From contig QAKK01000022.1 in assembly GCA_003343845.1 (NCBI GenBank), positions 1 to 64,000 on the forward strand: a DNA stretch of 64,000 nt. Reading direction: 5' to 3'. A program made the translations under genes and the position numbers. Each line of letters starts with the position of its first letter. The stretch's first letter is position 1. This DNA is from Oscillospiraceae bacterium. Lineage in GTDB: Bacteria; Bacillota; Clostridia; Oscillospirales; CAG-272. Positions 50,832 to 59,308 of the stretch are shown here, in pieces. The notes beneath the pieces were generated by a model. That model saw nothing but the letters and a program-made list of their open reading frames with translations, had not been told where the DNA came from and searched no databases.

Positions 50832-51284
50832 CTACTTTTCGGCAGTTTTCAGCCATTCTTCAAGGTCGGAAAGCCTGTTTTCACCGAAAACGGCGATCCC
50901 CGCCGCTTTGAGCGCGGCGGCGGCAACACCGTCACCCGCCGTGAGCGTTCCCGAAAAGCTGCCGTCATAGATCTCGCCGTTGCCGCAGGCAGGACTGCGC
51001 ACCTTGAGCAGCGCGGCACGGCAGCCGAGGGTCTCGGCAAGGTGCAGCGTCTCCGCCGCGCCGCGCCGATAGGCATCGGTTCTGTCCGCGCCGTCCATTG
51101 CAAGCACGCGGTCGCCGACGATCTCGCAGGGCGTGCGCGGCGTGGGCAAGCCGCCGTAGATCTCGGGGCAGACCGGGATCAGCGTATGCTTTGCGGCGAG
51201 CGTGCGAACGGCGGCGCATGGCTTTGCCCCGCCGTCATAGCGGCAGGCACAGCCGAGCAGGCAGGCGCTGACGAGGATGTTCAT
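50832..51284 (-). CDS. DUF523 family protein
   Basis: 150 residues. The Cys-rich start SACLLGCACRYDG and the later VCPEIYGGLPTPRTP and SPACGNGEIYDGSF are the family signature. Cys spacing suggests metal or Fe-S binding; function unknown. The start ATGA overlaps the stop of the DUF2974 hydrolase gene. Confidence 0.88.
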   Translation of the reverse strand: MNILVSACLLGCACRYDGGAKPCAAVRTLAAKHTLIPVCPEIYGGLPTPRTPCEIVGDRVLAMDGADRTDAYRRGAAETLHLAETLGCRAALLKVRSPACGNGEIYDGSFSGTLTAGDGVAAAALKAAGIAVFGENRLSDLEEWLKTAEK

Positions 51285-52456
51285 TCTGCCGCCTCCGCCG
51301 CTTTTTCGGCGTCTGCCTTTGCGCGGCGCTGCGCCTCTTTCTTTGCCTTTTCTTCCTTGGTGCGCGCCTTCTCCGCCTGCGACACGCGCAGCCCCTCTTT
51401 GAGAAGCAGCTTGCCCGTGGAGAAGATGATGTCGCGCGTCTTCGCGTCCATCTTGCCGAGCGACAGGAGAAAGTCAAGCTTATCCGACGCGATGTCGGTG
51501 AGCGTCTTGGCGTTGTTCGCCGTGAACACCTTGTAGATCGCTTCCACCATGTCGCGACGCTGCTCTACCGTCATATCCGCGACCCATGCCTTGAGCGTCT
51601 TCTCGAGGCGCAGACTCTCGGGTGTGAGCGCATCGGCGAGGATGAAATGATCGCCGAGCACCTCCCAGGTATAGGGGTCATGCTGCCACACGCCGTCGCC
51701 GGTGCTCTTTACGATCTTGTCCACCTTGCCGTGCTCCAGCAGCAGACCGACGACCGAAGACTGCGGCACGACGGTCAGCACGCGCGGCGCGATGGCGACA
51801 AAGCCCTCGGTCTCCGTGATGCTCTTGCCGAAGCCGGGACCGTCGTTGTTATAGACGGCGATAATGCGCTTTTGCAGGCGGCGCGGCAGATGCGACGCAG
51901 CATAGAGCGACAGGTTGCCGCCCTTGGAATGCCCGCCGATGCGGATCTTGCCGCGGATCGCCCGCGCCGCCGCCTCGGTGTATTGTGCGGCGAGCAGCTG
52001 TGCGGGCACACTGTCCATAAAGCCCATGTTGAAGTTCTCTTTCCAGCCGACAAGGGTATCGTCCGTGCCGCGGAACGAGATATAAAAGCTGCCGTCCCCG
52101 ATCACGATACAGAGCGCGGCAAACTGCGTCTGCAATTTTTCGTCGATCGTGTTTTCAAAGCGCAGCAGCCGCATATCGCCGAAGCGGCGGCTTGCCGCCG
52201 CTTTCTCGAGCAGCCCCACCACCTCGTTGGGGATCAGCACGCCGAGCCGGTCGGCATGCGCCTTCGGATCGGCAAGATACCGTGCCGCAGCCTCGCGCAG
52301 CGTGACACTGCGGCGCAGACGGTCGTCGTCTGCGATGCCGACAAGGTCGATGAACGAAAGCTGCGTGAGGATCAGGTTGTCCACCTCGCAGAACGGCGCA
52401 CGGCGGTCAATCGCAAGGTCGCCGCGCCAGTCAAGATAATCCAGAATGTTGCTCAT
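51281..52456 (-). CDS. DUF2974 (Mbeg1-like) alpha/beta-hydrolase
   Basis: 391 residues. The lipase-type nucleophile elbow is in IRIGGHSKGGNLSLYAA, with YISFRGTDDTLVGWKENFNM before it, both typical of DUF2974. Catalytic His is likely in WQHDPYTWEVLGDHF or nearby. The C-terminal ~50 residues are a Lys/Ala/Glu-rich helix (KARTKEEKAKKEAQRRAKA) that looks like a coiled coil. No signal peptide. Start at MSNILDYLDWRG with GGGAGG upstream, overlapping queH by 26 bases. Confidence 0.87.
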   Translation of the reverse strand: MSNILDYLDWRGDLAIDRRAPFCEVDNLILTQLSFIDLVGIADDDRLRRSVTLREAAARYLADPKAHADRLGVLIPNEVVGLLEKAAASRRFGDMRLLRFENTIDEKLQTQFAALCIVIGDGSFYISFRGTDDTLVGWKENFNMGFMDSVPAQLLAAQYTEAAARAIRGKIRIGGHSKGGNLSLYAASHLPRRLQKRIIAVYNNDGPGFGKSITETEGFVAIAPRVLTVVPQSSVVGLLLEHGKVDKIVKSTGDGVWQHDPYTWEVLGDHFILADALTPESLRLEKTLKAWVADMTVEQRRDMVEAIYKVFTANNAKTLTDIASDKLDFLLSLGKMDAKTRDIIFSTGKLLLKEGLRVSQAEKARTKEEKAKKEAQRRAKADAEKAAEAAE

Positions 52457-53084
52457 GCTCTGCCTCCCGTTGCTCTGCGGCGCGCTTTGAATAGACGCAG
52501 CCGCAGTAATTCTGTCTGTATAAGCCGTATTCGCGCGAAAGCACGATCGAGCGTGCATAGCCGCCCTTCTTTTTGAAGTCGGAAAAGAGGTACGGCACGC
52601 CGCATGCCGCCGCCAGCTCGCCGCCGATGCGGTTCAGCGCTTCGGCGTCCTTGTGCGGGCTGATGGAGAGCGTGGTGCAGAAGTAGTCAAAACCCTCCGC
52701 AGCGGCAATGCGCGCGGTTTCGGCAAGGCGCAGGCGGTAACACTTCTTGCAGCGTTCCCCGCCCTCGGGCAAGTCCTCAAGCCCGCGTGCCATCCCGAAA
52801 AACGGCGTGGGATCATAAGGCTCAACGCGCAGTTTCACGCCCGCGCCGCAGGACGCCTCGGCGATGTACCGCGCAAGTTCCGCCGCGCGGAAGTCATACT
52901 CCGCAGCGGGGGCGATGTTCGGGTTATAGAACAGCACCGTAATGTCGAAATATGCGGCGAGATATTCGAGCGTATAGCTCGAACAGGGCGCGCAGCAGGC
53001 GTGCAGCAGCAGCCGCGGACGCGCTTTCGCCGCCGCAAGCTTTGCAAGCTCCGCATCCAGTACGCGCTGATAGTTCGTTGTCAT
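52431..53084 (-). CDS. queH: Epoxyqueuosine reductase QueH
   Basis: 217 residues. The cluster-binding and active-site cysteines are present: LLLHACCAPCSSYTLEYL, the ERCKKCYRLRLAETA pair and QNYCGCVYS. It carries out the last step of queuosine formation in tRNA, replacing QueG. First gene of a likely queH-DUF2974-DUF523 operon. GAGGAGA precedes the ATG. Confidence 0.94.
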   Translation of the reverse strand: MTTNYQRVLDAELAKLAAAKARPRLLLHACCAPCSSYTLEYLAAYFDITVLFYNPNIAPAAEYDFRAAELARYIAEASCGAGVKLRVEPYDPTPFFGMARGLEDLPEGGERCKKCYRLRLAETARIAAAEGFDYFCTTLSISPHKDAEALNRIGGELAAACGVPYLFSDFKKKGGYARSIVLSREYGLYRQNYCGCVYSKRAAEQREAEHEQHSGLS

Positions 53085-53170
53085 ACGCTCTCCTCTTTTC
53101 CCATGCGCATTTTCTAATGCATATTATAGCATTTTTTACGCGCCGTGGCAATCGAATTTTGCTTTTTTCC

Positions 53171-53199
53171 TTTACAAGCATGTCTGCGCGTGGTACACT
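53171..53199 (+). promoter_or_regulatory. Promoter of the YbaK-like gene
   Basis: TTTACA (53171-53176), 17-base spacer ending GTGG, TACACT (53194-53199), extended -10. Confidence 0.62.
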
Positions 53200-53224
53200 G
53201 AGGAAAACGAAAAGAGGCATTCTC

Positions 53225-53698
53225 ATGTCCATCGAAAAAGTCAGAGCTTATTTTGAAAGCTGCGGCATCGCCGACCGCATCCGCGAGTTCACGGTGTCGA
53301 GCGCGACAGTCGAGCTTGCCGCGGCGGCACTCGGCTGCGACGGCGCGCACATTGCCAAGACCATGTCGTTTATGACGCCGGACGGGGTTATCCTCGTCGT
53401 AGCGGCGGGCGATGCGCGCATCGACAACCATAAATATAAAGATACGTTTCACACAAAGGCAAGGATGCTTGCGGCAGACGAGGTTGAGCCCCTCGTCGGT
53501 CACCCGGTCGGCGGTGTCTGCCCCTTTGTGCCAAGCGAGGGCGTGCGCGTCTACCTCGACGCATCGCTCCGCCGCTTTGACACGGTTTACCCCGCCTGCG
53601 GCTCACCGTCCAGCGCCATCGGGCTGACCATTCCCGAGCTGGAGAAATACGCCGCGCCGCCCGCCGCATGGGTGGACGTCTGCAAGATTCCGGAATAG
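53225..53698 (+). CDS. YbaK/ProX-type aminoacyl-tRNA deacylase
   Basis: 157 residues, a single YbaK/EbsC fold. Conserved Lys in HIAKTMSFMTPDG and the GHPVGGVCPF and VYPACGSPSSAI motifs match the Cys-tRNA(Pro)/Pro-tRNA editing family. It trans-edits mischarged tRNA. ATG is preceded by AAGAGG. Single-gene unit with its own promoter and terminator. Confidence 0.9.
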   Translation: MSIEKVRAYFESCGIADRIREFTVSSATVELAAAALGCDGAHIAKTMSFMTPDGVILVVAAGDARIDNHKYKDTFHTKARMLAADEVEPLVGHPVGGVCPFVPSEGVRVYLDASLRRFDTVYPACGSPSSAIGLTIPELEKYAAPPAAWVDVCKIPE

Positions 53699-53703
53699 CG
53701 AAA

Positions 53704-53731
53704 AAGAAGCACCCATGCGGGTGCTTCTTTC
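53704..53731. terminator. Bidirectional terminator
   Basis: AAGAAGCACCC-ATGC-GGGTGCTTCTT, between the converging YbaK-like and ABC ATPase genes. Confidence 0.88.
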
Positions 53732-53740
53732 CTTATAATT

Positions 53741-54535
53741 TTAACTGAGCAATGCGCGGTCATTGGAGAACTCCTCGCCGCTGTTCTCGGAGAACTTGGC
53801 GATGAGGGCTTCAACCGTGAGGTTCTTCTTTTCTTCGCCGGAAACATCAAAAATGACACGGCCATTGTTCATCATGATGAGGCGGTTGCCGTAATAGATG
53901 GCGTCGCGCATGTTGTGCGTGACCATCATCGCAGTGAGGTGGTTCTCGCGGACGAGCTTGTCCGAGAGCTCCAGCACCTTAGCGGCGGTCTTCGGGTCGA
54001 GCGCGGCAGTATGCTCGTCGAGGAGGAGCAGCTTCGGCTTCTGAATCGTTGCCATCAGCAGCGTGAGCGCCTGGCGCTGACCGCCGGAGAGCAGTCCGAC
54101 CTTGGCGGTCATGCGGTCCTCAAGTCCGAGCCCGAGCCCGGTGAGCATCTTCCTGTACTCGGCGCGCTCCGCCTTGGTGATGCCCCACTTCAGCGTGCGC
54201 GGCTTGCCGCGGCGCGCCGCGATGGCGAGGTTCTCCTGAATCTCCATGTTGGCAGCCGTGCCGGTCATGGGATCCTGGAAGACGCGCCCGATATACTTCG
54301 CACGCTGATGTTCGCCAAGGCGCGTAATGTCGGTGCCGTCGATCACAATGCTGCCCGCGTCAATGCCCCAGACGCCCGCAATGGCGTTGAGCACGGTGGA
54401 CTTGCCCGCACCGTTGCCGCCGATCACGGTGACAAAGTCGCCGTCGTTCAGCGTGAGGTTGACGCCGCAGAGCGCCTTTTTCTCATTGACCGTGCCGGGG
54501 TTGAAGGTCTTGTAGACATCCGTCAGTTTAAGCAT
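53741..54535 (-). CDS. ABC transporter ATPase (ABC_sub_bind-type system)
   Basis: 264 residues. Walker A IGGNGAGKSTVLNAIAG, Q-loop VFQDPMTGTAANM, signature LLSGGQRQAL, Walker B LLLLDEHTAALDP (His after the Glu, as often seen in this group) and H-loop MMVTHNM. Third gene of the T-box-led operon; it overlaps the permease gene by eight bases. Confidence 0.93.
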   Translation of the reverse strand: MLKLTDVYKTFNPGTVNEKKALCGVNLTLNDGDFVTVIGGNGAGKSTVLNAIAGVWGIDAGSIVIDGTDITRLGEHQRAKYIGRVFQDPMTGTAANMEIQENLAIAARRGKPRTLKWGITKAERAEYRKMLTGLGLGLEDRMTAKVGLLSGGQRQALTLLMATIQKPKLLLLDEHTAALDPKTAAKVLELSDKLVRENHLTAMMVTHNMRDAIYYGNRLIMMNNGRVIFDVSGEEKKNLTVEALIAKFSENSGEEFSNDRALLS

Positions 54536-55472
54536 TTTCCTTTTCCCCCTTTGCAGCAGTCTTACCCGCCTTCGGTGCGCGGAACATCTTGCCCTTCCAG
54601 TACGGAACGGAGAGGAACAGCGCGACGATCAGTGCCGTGATGAGTTTGAGGTCATTTGTATTGAGACCGAGCTGCAGCACGATCTGCAGCACGATATAGT
54701 AGATGACCGCGCCGATCGAGACGGCAAACAGCTTCAGCCCGAAATTGGTGAACAGCTTGCCGAAGATCACTTCGCCGATGATGACGGCGGCAAGACCGAT
54801 GACGATCGCGCCGCGCCCCATGTTGACGTCGCTCGAACCCTGGTACTGCGAGAGCAGCGCGCCCGAAAGCGCGACCAACCCGTTGGACAGCATCAGCCCG
54901 AGGACGATGTTGCTGTTCGTATTGATGCCCTGCGCGCGCGCCATGCGCGGATTGTTGCCCGTGGCGCGGAGCGAGCAGCCCTTCTCGGTGCCGAAGAACC
55001 AGTACAGCACGGCGATCACCGCAAGGGTGAAGACGATCAGCATAGGCAGCGGATTGTCAAGCGTCAGCTCGCGCACATAGCGCTGCGACAGCAGCAGGTC
55101 ATACTTATCCACGCTGACCGCCTGGTTTGCCTTGCCGCCCATGATGCGCAGATTGACCGAATAGAGGGCAAGCTGCGTCAGAATGCCGGCAAGGATCGCC
55201 GGAATGCCGCAGCGCGTGTGGAACAGTCCCGTGACAAGCCCGGCAAGCATGCCCGCAAGCGTGGCGCAGACGAGCGCCAGCCACGGATTCAGCCCCGTAC
55301 GGATGAGAATGACGCAGACCGCTCCGCCGGTTGCCAACGAGCCGTCCACCGTCAGATCCGCGACGTCCAGAATGCGGAAGGTGATGTAAACGCCGATCGC
55401 CATGATGCCCCAGATGAGCCCCTGCGCGATCGCGCCCGGCATCGCATTGAATAGTGATGAAAAGAAATCCAT
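54528..55472 (-). CDS. ABC transporter permease (branched-chain/ABC_sub_bind type)
   Basis: 314 residues, about nine membrane helices. IMAIGVYITFRILDVADLTVD near the start and LVALSGALLSQYQGSSDVNM are typical of LivH-like permeases that pair with ABC_sub_bind proteins. It makes up the channel with the ATPase at 53741. A basic tail (KGKMFRAPKAGKTAAKGEKE) ends the protein. Confidence 0.92.
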   Translation of the reverse strand: MDFFSSLFNAMPGAIAQGLIWGIMAIGVYITFRILDVADLTVDGSLATGGAVCVILIRTGLNPWLALVCATLAGMLAGLVTGLFHTRCGIPAILAGILTQLALYSVNLRIMGGKANQAVSVDKYDLLLSQRYVRELTLDNPLPMLIVFTLAVIAVLYWFFGTEKGCSLRATGNNPRMARAQGINTNSNIVLGLMLSNGLVALSGALLSQYQGSSDVNMGRGAIVIGLAAVIIGEVIFGKLFTNFGLKLFAVSIGAVIYYIVLQIVLQLGLNTNDLKLITALIVALFLSVPYWKGKMFRAPKAGKTAAKGEKENA

Positions 55473-55548
55473 TGTTCTCTCCTGACCGTCCTTACCCGGA
55501 AAAAGGCGGCATGCGCCGTCTTTTTCCGAAAGAACAGATTTTTACGAA

Positions 55549-56514
55549 TTACTCGCCGATAGCGGTGTAGCCATCCAGCGGCTTGATGCCGAGGGCATCA
55601 CAGGTTGCGGCATTGTACTTCTTGGTTGCATTGGTGTATTCAATCGCCATCGTGGAGATGTCCGCCTCGCCCGTGAGGATCTTGGCAGCCATCTTGCCGG
55701 TGGTCACGCCGAGGTCATAGTAGCTGATGGACAGCGTTGCCACGCCGCAGCCCGAGCAGATGCCCTCTTCGCCGCAGATGGCGGGAACCTTTGCGGGGAT
55801 CAGCACGTTGGCGATCGCCTCGGTGTTGGCAGCCGCAGTGTTATCCGTGGGGATGTAGATGACGTCCGCATAGTCTGCGGCAGCCTGCGTCACGGCAGTG
55901 ACATCGTTGGTGTCGGTGAAGGCAAATTCCTTCGACTCGATGCCCTTGTCGGCAAGGTACTTGGCAACCTCTTCAATCTGGTAGCGGGAGTTCGGCTCAG
56001 CCGAGCAGAACAGCAGACCGACCTTCTTGGTCTCGGGGAACCACTCGGTGATCATCGCAGCCTGTGCGGAAAGGTCCGCAAGGTCGGACGTGCCGGAAAC
56101 GTTGCCGCCGACCGTGCCGTCAAAGTCGGCAAGGTCAAGCGCGACGCCGTATGCCGTGATGGACGTACCGAGGATCGGGATGTCCTTCGTCGCGGAGACA
56201 GCCGCAGTCAGCGCAGGAGTTGCGTTTGCCATGATGAGGTCGACCTTGTCGGAGACAAAGCCGTTGACGATGGTGGCGCAGTTGTTGGCTTCGCCGGAGG
56301 CGTTCTTATTCTGGAACTCGACCTTGCCGGGGAGCGCTTCGTTCAGCGCGTCCATAAAGCCCTGAGTTGCCGCATCGAGTGCGGCGTGCTGAACGAGCTG
56401 GCAGATGCCGACGACATACTTGTCCTTTGCCTTCTTCTCGCCGCAGCCGGCAAGTGTAAACGCAGACAGCACCATCAATGCCGCAAGCGCAAGGCAGATG
56501 ATTCTCTTTTTCAT
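55549..56514 (-). CDS. ABC_sub_bind solute-binding lipoprotein
   Basis: 321 residues. The lipoprotein signal ends FTLAGCG. The Rossmann-like two-lobe domain of the ABC_sub_bind family follows: VGICQLVQHAALDAATQGFM, IMANATPALTAAVSATKDIP, VGLLFCSAEPNS and YIPTDNTAAANTEAIANVL. Systems of this family are annotated for tryptophan or tyrosine uptake. The T-box leader directly upstream suggests control by uncharged tRNA-Tyr. Confidence 0.93.
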   Translation of the reverse strand: MKKRIICLALAALMVLSAFTLAGCGEKKAKDKYVVGICQLVQHAALDAATQGFMDALNEALPGKVEFQNKNASGEANNCATIVNGFVSDKVDLIMANATPALTAAVSATKDIPILGTSITAYGVALDLADFDGTVGGNVSGTSDLADLSAQAAMITEWFPETKKVGLLFCSAEPNSRYQIEEVAKYLADKGIESKEFAFTDTNDVTAVTQAAADYADVIYIPTDNTAAANTEAIANVLIPAKVPAICGEEGICSGCGVATLSISYYDLGVTTGKMAAKILTGEADISTMAIEYTNATKKYNAATCDALGIKPLDGYTAIGE

Positions 56515-56584
56515 GATTTTTTCCTCTTTCCCTGAATTTGATTATTTTAACCGGCGGCGCCGCCGGAAAAATACGATAGAAAAA

Positions 56585-56851
56585 CAAAAAATCTCTGTAT
56601 CCTAAGATACAGAGACGACCTTGTCGTGTACCACTCTGCTTCGCCCCTGTCTTGCGGCAGAAACCTCAGCGGGCGCTCGTAAAAGCGTCCTCCGCTATGA
56701 CGGGCGGCATCCGGCACAGCCTACTGACCGGGAACGGCGTTCGGTGTGCAGCTCCCGAAATGTATTTCCCATGCCTGCGCCTGCTGTCTTTCACCGCCCG
56801 ACAGCTCTCTGCAAGTCCGCAAATGCAGGTACTTCTTTTCGATCATCGCTT
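56585..56851 (-). promoter_or_regulatory. T-box leader, apparent specifier UAC (Tyr)
   Basis: On the minus strand: a Stem I region with AAGTA loop-E-like bases, AGAGAGCTG, GGTGAAAG and GGGAAA-TAC-ATTTC (specifier TAC at 56764-56762); then the T-box core GAGTGGTAC (56636-56628) whose TGGT bulge would pair with ACCA, fitting the discriminator A of tRNA-Tyr; then the terminator CTCTGTATC-TTAG-GATACAGAG followed by ATTTTTTG (56614-56586). The T-box core is confident; the exact specifier is my reading. Confidence 0.85.
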
Positions 56852-56876
56852 TTCGTGTATTCGGTTTATGTTAGGG

Positions 56877-56905
56877 ATTATAGCACCGCCAAAAAGGTTT
56901 GTCAA
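56877..56905 (-). promoter_or_regulatory. Promoter of the T-box/ABC operon
   Basis: Minus strand TTGACA (56905-56900), 17-base spacer, TATAAT (56882-56877): full consensus, leaving a leader of about 355 bases. Confidence 0.88.
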
Positions 56906-57008
56906 GGCTTTATCTTCAAAAAATCCGACAAAAATTACAGAAAGAAACACCGTGTCGATTGGAGACTTTGCCGCAGGGCAAGTCCGACCGGCACGGTGCA
57001 CCGCTTTC

Positions 57009-59018
57009 TCAATAATCCGCCATGGCGATATACTTCGCACCGTTTTCCGCGATGTATTCGCGGCGGCGGGCGACGTTGTCGCCGAGCATCAGCTCAAACA
57101 TGTCGTCGGTGGCGGCAGCATCGGTGGGCGTAACCGCGATGAGGCGGCGGGTTGCCGGGTTCATCGTGGTGCGCCACATCATGTCCGGCTCGTTCTCACC
57201 GAGACCCTTGGAACGCTGAAGCGTGTACTTGATCTTCTTTTCCTCCAAGGTTTTAAGGATGTCCGCCTTTTCAAACTCGTTGTAGGCAAAATAAATCTCG
57301 TCCTTGGTGCTGATCTCAAACAGGGGCGACTCGGCAATGAAGACCTTGCCGCGCTCAATCAGCGTGGGCAGAAGCCGGTAGAACAGCGTGAGCAGCAGCG
57401 TGCGGATCTGGAAGCCGTCCTCGTCCGCATCGGTGCAGATGATGATCTTGCTCCAGCGGAGCGCGTCCGGGTCAAACAGCGCAAGATCGCCGCGTTCCTT
57501 GCCGCGAAACTCCACGCCGCAGCCGATGACGCGCAGCAGATCGACGATGATGTCGCTCTCGAAAATGCGCTTGGTGGACGCCTTCAGGCAGTTGAGCGTC
57601 TTGCCGCGCACCGGGATGATCGCCTGGAAGGTCGCATCGCGTCCCTGCTTGCAGGAACTGCGCGCACTGTCGCCCTCGACGATGTACAGCTCGCGGACGG
57701 CAGGGTCCTTGGAGCGGCAGTTGTCGAATTTCTCCACGCGATTTGAGAGGTCGGTCGCGGAGGATTGCAGCTTCTTCTTGATGTCGCTGCGGGTCTGCTC
57801 CGCCGACTCGCGGGCGCGCTTGTTTGCCATAACCTGTCTTGCAAAGATCTCGCCGTCGGCGGGATGCTCGGCAAAATAAACCTCGAGATTGTGCTTGAGA
57901 AAGTCGGTCAGCGCATCCTTGATAAAGACGTTGGTGATGGCTTTTTTCGTCTGGTTCTCGTAGGAGGTCTGCGTGGAGAAGCTGTTGATAATGAGGATGA
58001 GGCAGTCCTCGATGTCGGCAAAGCCGATCTTGCTCTCGTTTTTCTTATAGGCGCCCGCCGCCTTCAGATACTTGTCCGCCGCGTAGACAAACGCGGTGCG
58101 CACCGCCTTGTCGGGCGAGCCGCCGTGCTCGAGAAAGCTGGAATTGTGGTAATACTCGATGCGGTTGACCGTATTCGAGAAACAGAAGGCGACCTCGGCA
58201 CGCAGCTTGTAGTCGTCCTTGTCCTCGCGGTCGCGGCCGCTGCATTCCAGCGTCCAGAGCACCGGCTCGGTCAGCGCCGTGCCGTTTGCGATCTCGCGGA
58301 TATAGTCGGCAATGCCGTTCTCGTAGACAAATTCCTCGGTGTCAAAACCGCCGTCCTCCTTTTCATAATGCAGGACGAATTTCAGCCCCTTGTTGACGAC
58401 CGACTGGCGCTGCAGAGTGCCCTCGAAGAAGTCGCGCGGGATGGCGATGTCGGTGAACACGTCGAGGTCGGGACGCCAGCGGATGATTGTGCCGCGCTTT
58501 TTGCCCCGTTTTTCCAGCGGATGCGTCTCCAGTTCGCTTACGGGTTCACCCTTGGCGAATTTGATCGAGTGCATTTCGCTGCCGTCGTAGGAATAAACCT
58601 CCATAAATTCGGAGGAATACTGCGTGGCGCAGGCGCCGAGACCGTTCAGCCCGAGCGAATAGCCGTAAGCTGCGCCGGCGTCGTTGTTGTTGTATTTGCC
58701 GCCCGCGTACAGCTCACAGTAGACCAGCTCCCAGTTGTAGCGCCCCTCGCGCTCGTTGTACCCGAGCGGAACGCCGCGTCCGAAGTCCTCGACCTGCAAG
58801 GTGTGGTCGCGCCAGACCGTGACGATGATCTCGTTGCCGTACCCTTCGCGCGCTTCGTCCACAGAGTTGGACAGAATCTCAAAAAAAGAATGCTCACAGC
58901 CTTCAAGACCGTCCGAGCCGAAGATGACTGCCGGACGCTTGCGCACGCGGTCCGCGCCCTTCAGCATGGAGATACTTTGGTTGTTATATGCGGCAGTATT
59001 TTTATCGCTCTGCGCCAT
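57009..59018 (-). CDS. Divergent type IIA topoisomerase B subunit (GyrB/ParE-like)
   Basis: 669 residues. GHKL ATPase domain: FFEILSNSVDEAREG, VEDFGRGVPLG and LGLNGLGACATQYSS. TOPRIM domain: EGDSARSSCKQGRD where most GyrB have EGDSAGGSAKQGRD, and TDADEDGFQIRTLLLTLFYR in place of TDADVDGSHIRT; the C-terminal QRSKGLGENEPDMMW also differs from QRYKGLGEM. The acidic Mg ligands (E, DxD) remain. Probably a clostridial paralogue that pairs with its own A subunit, which is not in the window. Start MAQSDKNTAAYNN has GGGAGG upstream. Confidence 0.88.
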   Translation of the reverse strand: MAQSDKNTAAYNNQSISMLKGADRVRKRPAVIFGSDGLEGCEHSFFEILSNSVDEAREGYGNEIIVTVWRDHTLQVEDFGRGVPLGYNEREGRYNWELVYCELYAGGKYNNNDAGAAYGYSLGLNGLGACATQYSSEFMEVYSYDGSEMHSIKFAKGEPVSELETHPLEKRGKKRGTIIRWRPDLDVFTDIAIPRDFFEGTLQRQSVVNKGLKFVLHYEKEDGGFDTEEFVYENGIADYIREIANGTALTEPVLWTLECSGRDREDKDDYKLRAEVAFCFSNTVNRIEYYHNSSFLEHGGSPDKAVRTAFVYAADKYLKAAGAYKKNESKIGFADIEDCLILIINSFSTQTSYENQTKKAITNVFIKDALTDFLKHNLEVYFAEHPADGEIFARQVMANKRARESAEQTRSDIKKKLQSSATDLSNRVEKFDNCRSKDPAVRELYIVEGDSARSSCKQGRDATFQAIIPVRGKTLNCLKASTKRIFESDIIVDLLRVIGCGVEFRGKERGDLALFDPDALRWSKIIICTDADEDGFQIRTLLLTLFYRLLPTLIERGKVFIAESPLFEISTKDEIYFAYNEFEKADILKTLEEKKIKYTLQRSKGLGENEPDMMWRTTMNPATRRLIAVTPTDAAATDDMFELMLGDNVARRREYIAENGAKYIAMADY

Positions 59019-59031
59019 ATTGCCTCCCACA

Positions 59032-59047
59032 GTCCCATATATGGGAC
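59032..59047 (-). promoter_or_regulatory. 16-base perfect palindrome before the topoisomerase gene
   Basis: GTCCCATATATGGGAC in the 5' leader, just before the ribosome site. Candidate operator or leader hairpin. Confidence 0.5.
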
Positions 59048-59070
59048 ATTTGATGTTGTATACTCTTATC

Positions 59071-59099
59071 ATGATACCACATCTATGATTTTTTGTCAA
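59071..59099 (-). promoter_or_regulatory. Promoter of the topoisomerase-like gene
   Basis: Minus strand TTGACA (59099-59094), 17-base spacer ending TGTGG, TATCAT (59076-59071), extended -10. Confidence 0.72.
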
Positions 59100-59124
59100 T
59101 CGGCAAACGATATACGGTATGCCG

Positions 59125-59153
59125 TTGCGAAAGTTGAAATTTTCTGTTATACT
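59125..59153 (+). promoter_or_regulatory. Promoter of the membrane protein-addB-addA operon
   Basis: TTGCGA (59125-59130), 17-base spacer, TATACT (59148-59153); divergent from the topoisomerase promoter. Confidence 0.6.
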
Positions 59154-59308
59154 AAAGATGTATTCTCGGATTCCGCTTACACGGGCACACGGACCGCGGA
59201 GGCACGTCCGTCTTATCCGACAAGATAAATTCTGCGCATTGTACATAAATCACACCGAAACGGCGAGAGCAAGCTCCCGCCGCTGCCCTTTTTCCGAAAG
59301 GAGTCGCC

